A stretch of DNA of 6,803 bases, taken from positions 1 to 6,803 of the forward strand of contig JAICTW010000143.1 of assembly GCA_025936195.1 (NCBI GenBank), given 5' to 3'. This document shows positions 5,974 through 6,803 of this stretch, piece by piece; positions within the stretch are counted from its first letter, which is position 1, and each line of letters opens with the position of its first letter. Made by a program: the position numbers and the translations under genes. This DNA comes from Flavisolibacter sp. Its GTDB lineage: Bacteria; Bacteroidota; Bacteroidia; Chitinophagales; Chitinophagaceae. A model generated the notes under the pieces. It was not told where the DNA came from. It ran no database searches and was given only the letters and a program-made list of their open reading frames with translations.

Positions 5974-6002
5974 AAAAACCCGGATATGCTATCCGGGTTT
6001 TT
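5974..6002 (-). terminator. Strong intrinsic terminator after the PepSY-like gene
   Basis: CCCGGATA (5979-5986) pairs perfectly with TATCCGGG (5990-5997) across a TGC loop, and the stem is extended by five A-T pairs. On the minus strand it is followed by TTTTTTATTTTT. It begins about 19 bases beyond the stop at 6022. The plus-strand T-run is short, so the main direction is minus. Confidence 0.85.
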
Positions 6003-6021
6003 ATTCAAAATACTATTTTAT

Positions 6022-6803
6022 TTATTGCTCTTGATCGTTTTTGTTGGATGTACTTCCGGTGGTTTTAGTTCTTGTTTTTCCATTCTTTGTTTTGGTTTTT
6101 ATTTCAGAACCGTCACTCATTTTTGTTTTCGTTTTTAGTTTGGTGTCGGTGTTCATATTGGAGTTAGTGTTCATTGACGAATTATTGTTCATGTCTGAAT
6201 TATTCATGTTTGAAGAACCGTTGTCCATAGCAGCATTCGTGGAAGTATTATTTATGTTCATCTGATCATCAGTTCTATAATAATCGGTTACTGCAGTGCC
6301 ATTGGCATCCATCCACATATCTTTTAATGTTCCATTATCGGAAACCCTGACCAGGTAAATGTCCTGGTTGTTATTTCCTTTCAGTGCAGTGATGTCGTAC
6401 AAATTTTGCTTGTACTGGTTGGATGCTGAGGTAATGACGGCATCAGGAACATAGGTTTCTAAAACAGGAAGAGAAACAGTGTAGCCGGTAACCCTTTCGG
6501 GATAGTATTGTAAATTATAGTAAGGATCGGTACTGTAAAATACATTCGTGTACCTTCCGTTAGCATCAGAATAGTAACCATGGTACCAGTCGGCAGTGGG
6601 ACTTTCCCAGGTTAGATTTGTTGCATTCGGATATTGGGTTTGAACATTCATCTGAACATAATTGGGAATACCATAGGCATTGTAGTTAGAAGTGGAAGAG
6701 TTGTTGTACATCGGATTAGATGTAGTATTCATATTGCTGGTGTTGTTTTGATTGGTGCTTGTGTTCATCTGATTTGTTGAGTTCATGGTATTGTTGTTCA
6801 TAG
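6022..6803 (-). CDS. Asn/Met-rich protein with PepSY-like (DUF2874-type) core, N-terminus probably outside the window
   Basis: The frame has an ATG at 6801-6799 but remains open to the window edge, and that ATG opens straight into low-complexity sequence. A signal peptide upstream, outside the window, is therefore likely; from 6801 there are 259 residues. Residues 1-42 are Asn/Ser/Thr/Met-rich (MN recurring every 5-12 residues). Residues ~48-176 form a compact domain, VQMNVQTQYPNATNLTWES..., with SLPVLETYVPD (110-120), YDITALKG (135-142) and IYLVRVSDNGTLKDMWMDANG (148-168, split in reading). The YPNA...W, LP..V..Y and d.nG marks recall PepSY-like / BLIP-fold periplasmic domains of Bacteroidota. 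Residues ~181-220 are again Asn/Met-rich with MN at 5-6-residue intervals. The tail is basic with KTKTK repeats (222-247). Periplasmic or surface location is inferred; function unknown. Confidence 0.7.
   Translation of the reverse strand, partial: MNNNTMNSTNQMNTSTNQNNTSNMNTTSNPMYNNSSTSNYNAYGIPNYVQMNVQTQYPNATNLTWESPTADWYHGYYSDANGRYTNVFYSTDPYYNLQYYPERVTGYTVSLPVLETYVPDAVITSASNQYKQNLYDITALKGNNNQDIYLVRVSDNGTLKDMWMDANGTAVTDYYRTDDQMNINNTSTNAAMDNGSSNMNNSDMNNNSSMNTNSNMNTDTKLKTKTKMSDGSEIKTKTKNGKTRTKTTGSTSNKNDQEQ

Noticed and set aside
6041..6265. Plus-strand 74-codon hydrophobic frame rich in Val/Phe/Leu
   Set aside because: It is the complement of the Asn/Met/Lys/Thr repeats; repeated AAC/AAT/ACC codons read backwards give hydrophobic residues. 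It is a compositional shadow.

Overview
The window (6803 bases, moderately AT-rich) looks like chromosomal DNA of a Bacteroidota bacterium, most likely a Chitinophagaceae or Sphingobacteriia relative. The basis is a PorT-type outer-membrane barrel, a carboxypeptidase-regulatory-like secreted protein, signal peptides ending in Ala-Gln, few Shine-Dalgarno sequences, and promoter-like TTTG / TAnnTTTG elements. This placement is inferred from gene content; there is no rRNA or other marker. All eight genes lie on the minus strand, so transcription runs from high to low coordinates.

Layout in order of transcription. (a) 6803-6022: C-terminal part of a probably secreted protein with a PepSY-like core between Asn/Met-rich tracts, closed by a strong intrinsic terminator at 5974-6002. 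(b) 5838-5173: a PorT-family barrel with a plausible promoter overlapping 10-bp-phased TTAA repeats, closed by a hairpin at 5134-5159. (c) 5081-1509: a tight operon pxpB-pxpC-pxpA plus an NRAMP-superfamily transporter, with successive genes overlapping by 35, 47 and about 14 bases. (d) 1410-193: a membrane PH-domain (bPH_4-like) protein followed 21 bases later by a secreted carboxypeptidase-regulatory-like protein. (e) 151-1: the N-terminus of an exported M19 (renal-type) dipeptidase that runs off the window.

The functional centre is the operon. PxpA, PxpB and PxpC together form the prokaryotic ATP-dependent 5-oxoprolinase (5-oxoproline to glutamate). The fourth gene corresponds to the YcsG-type transporter found beside these genes in Bacillus subtilis. 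By alignment from memory it has lost the NRAMP metal-site motifs: DPGN is replaced by GPGF and MPH by GGY. A divalent-metal role is therefore doubtful, and uptake of 5-oxoproline or a related small molecule is a reasonable hypothesis. Its first membrane helix begins upstream of the first ATG, which points to a non-ATG start (CTG at 2705) overlapping the end of pxpA.

I see no mobile element, CRISPR array, tRNA or rRNA. The largest gene-free stretch is about 183 bases (5839-6021), and its contents are described. Nothing here is a wholly undescribed system; the least settled biology is the transporter and the Asn/Met-rich protein.
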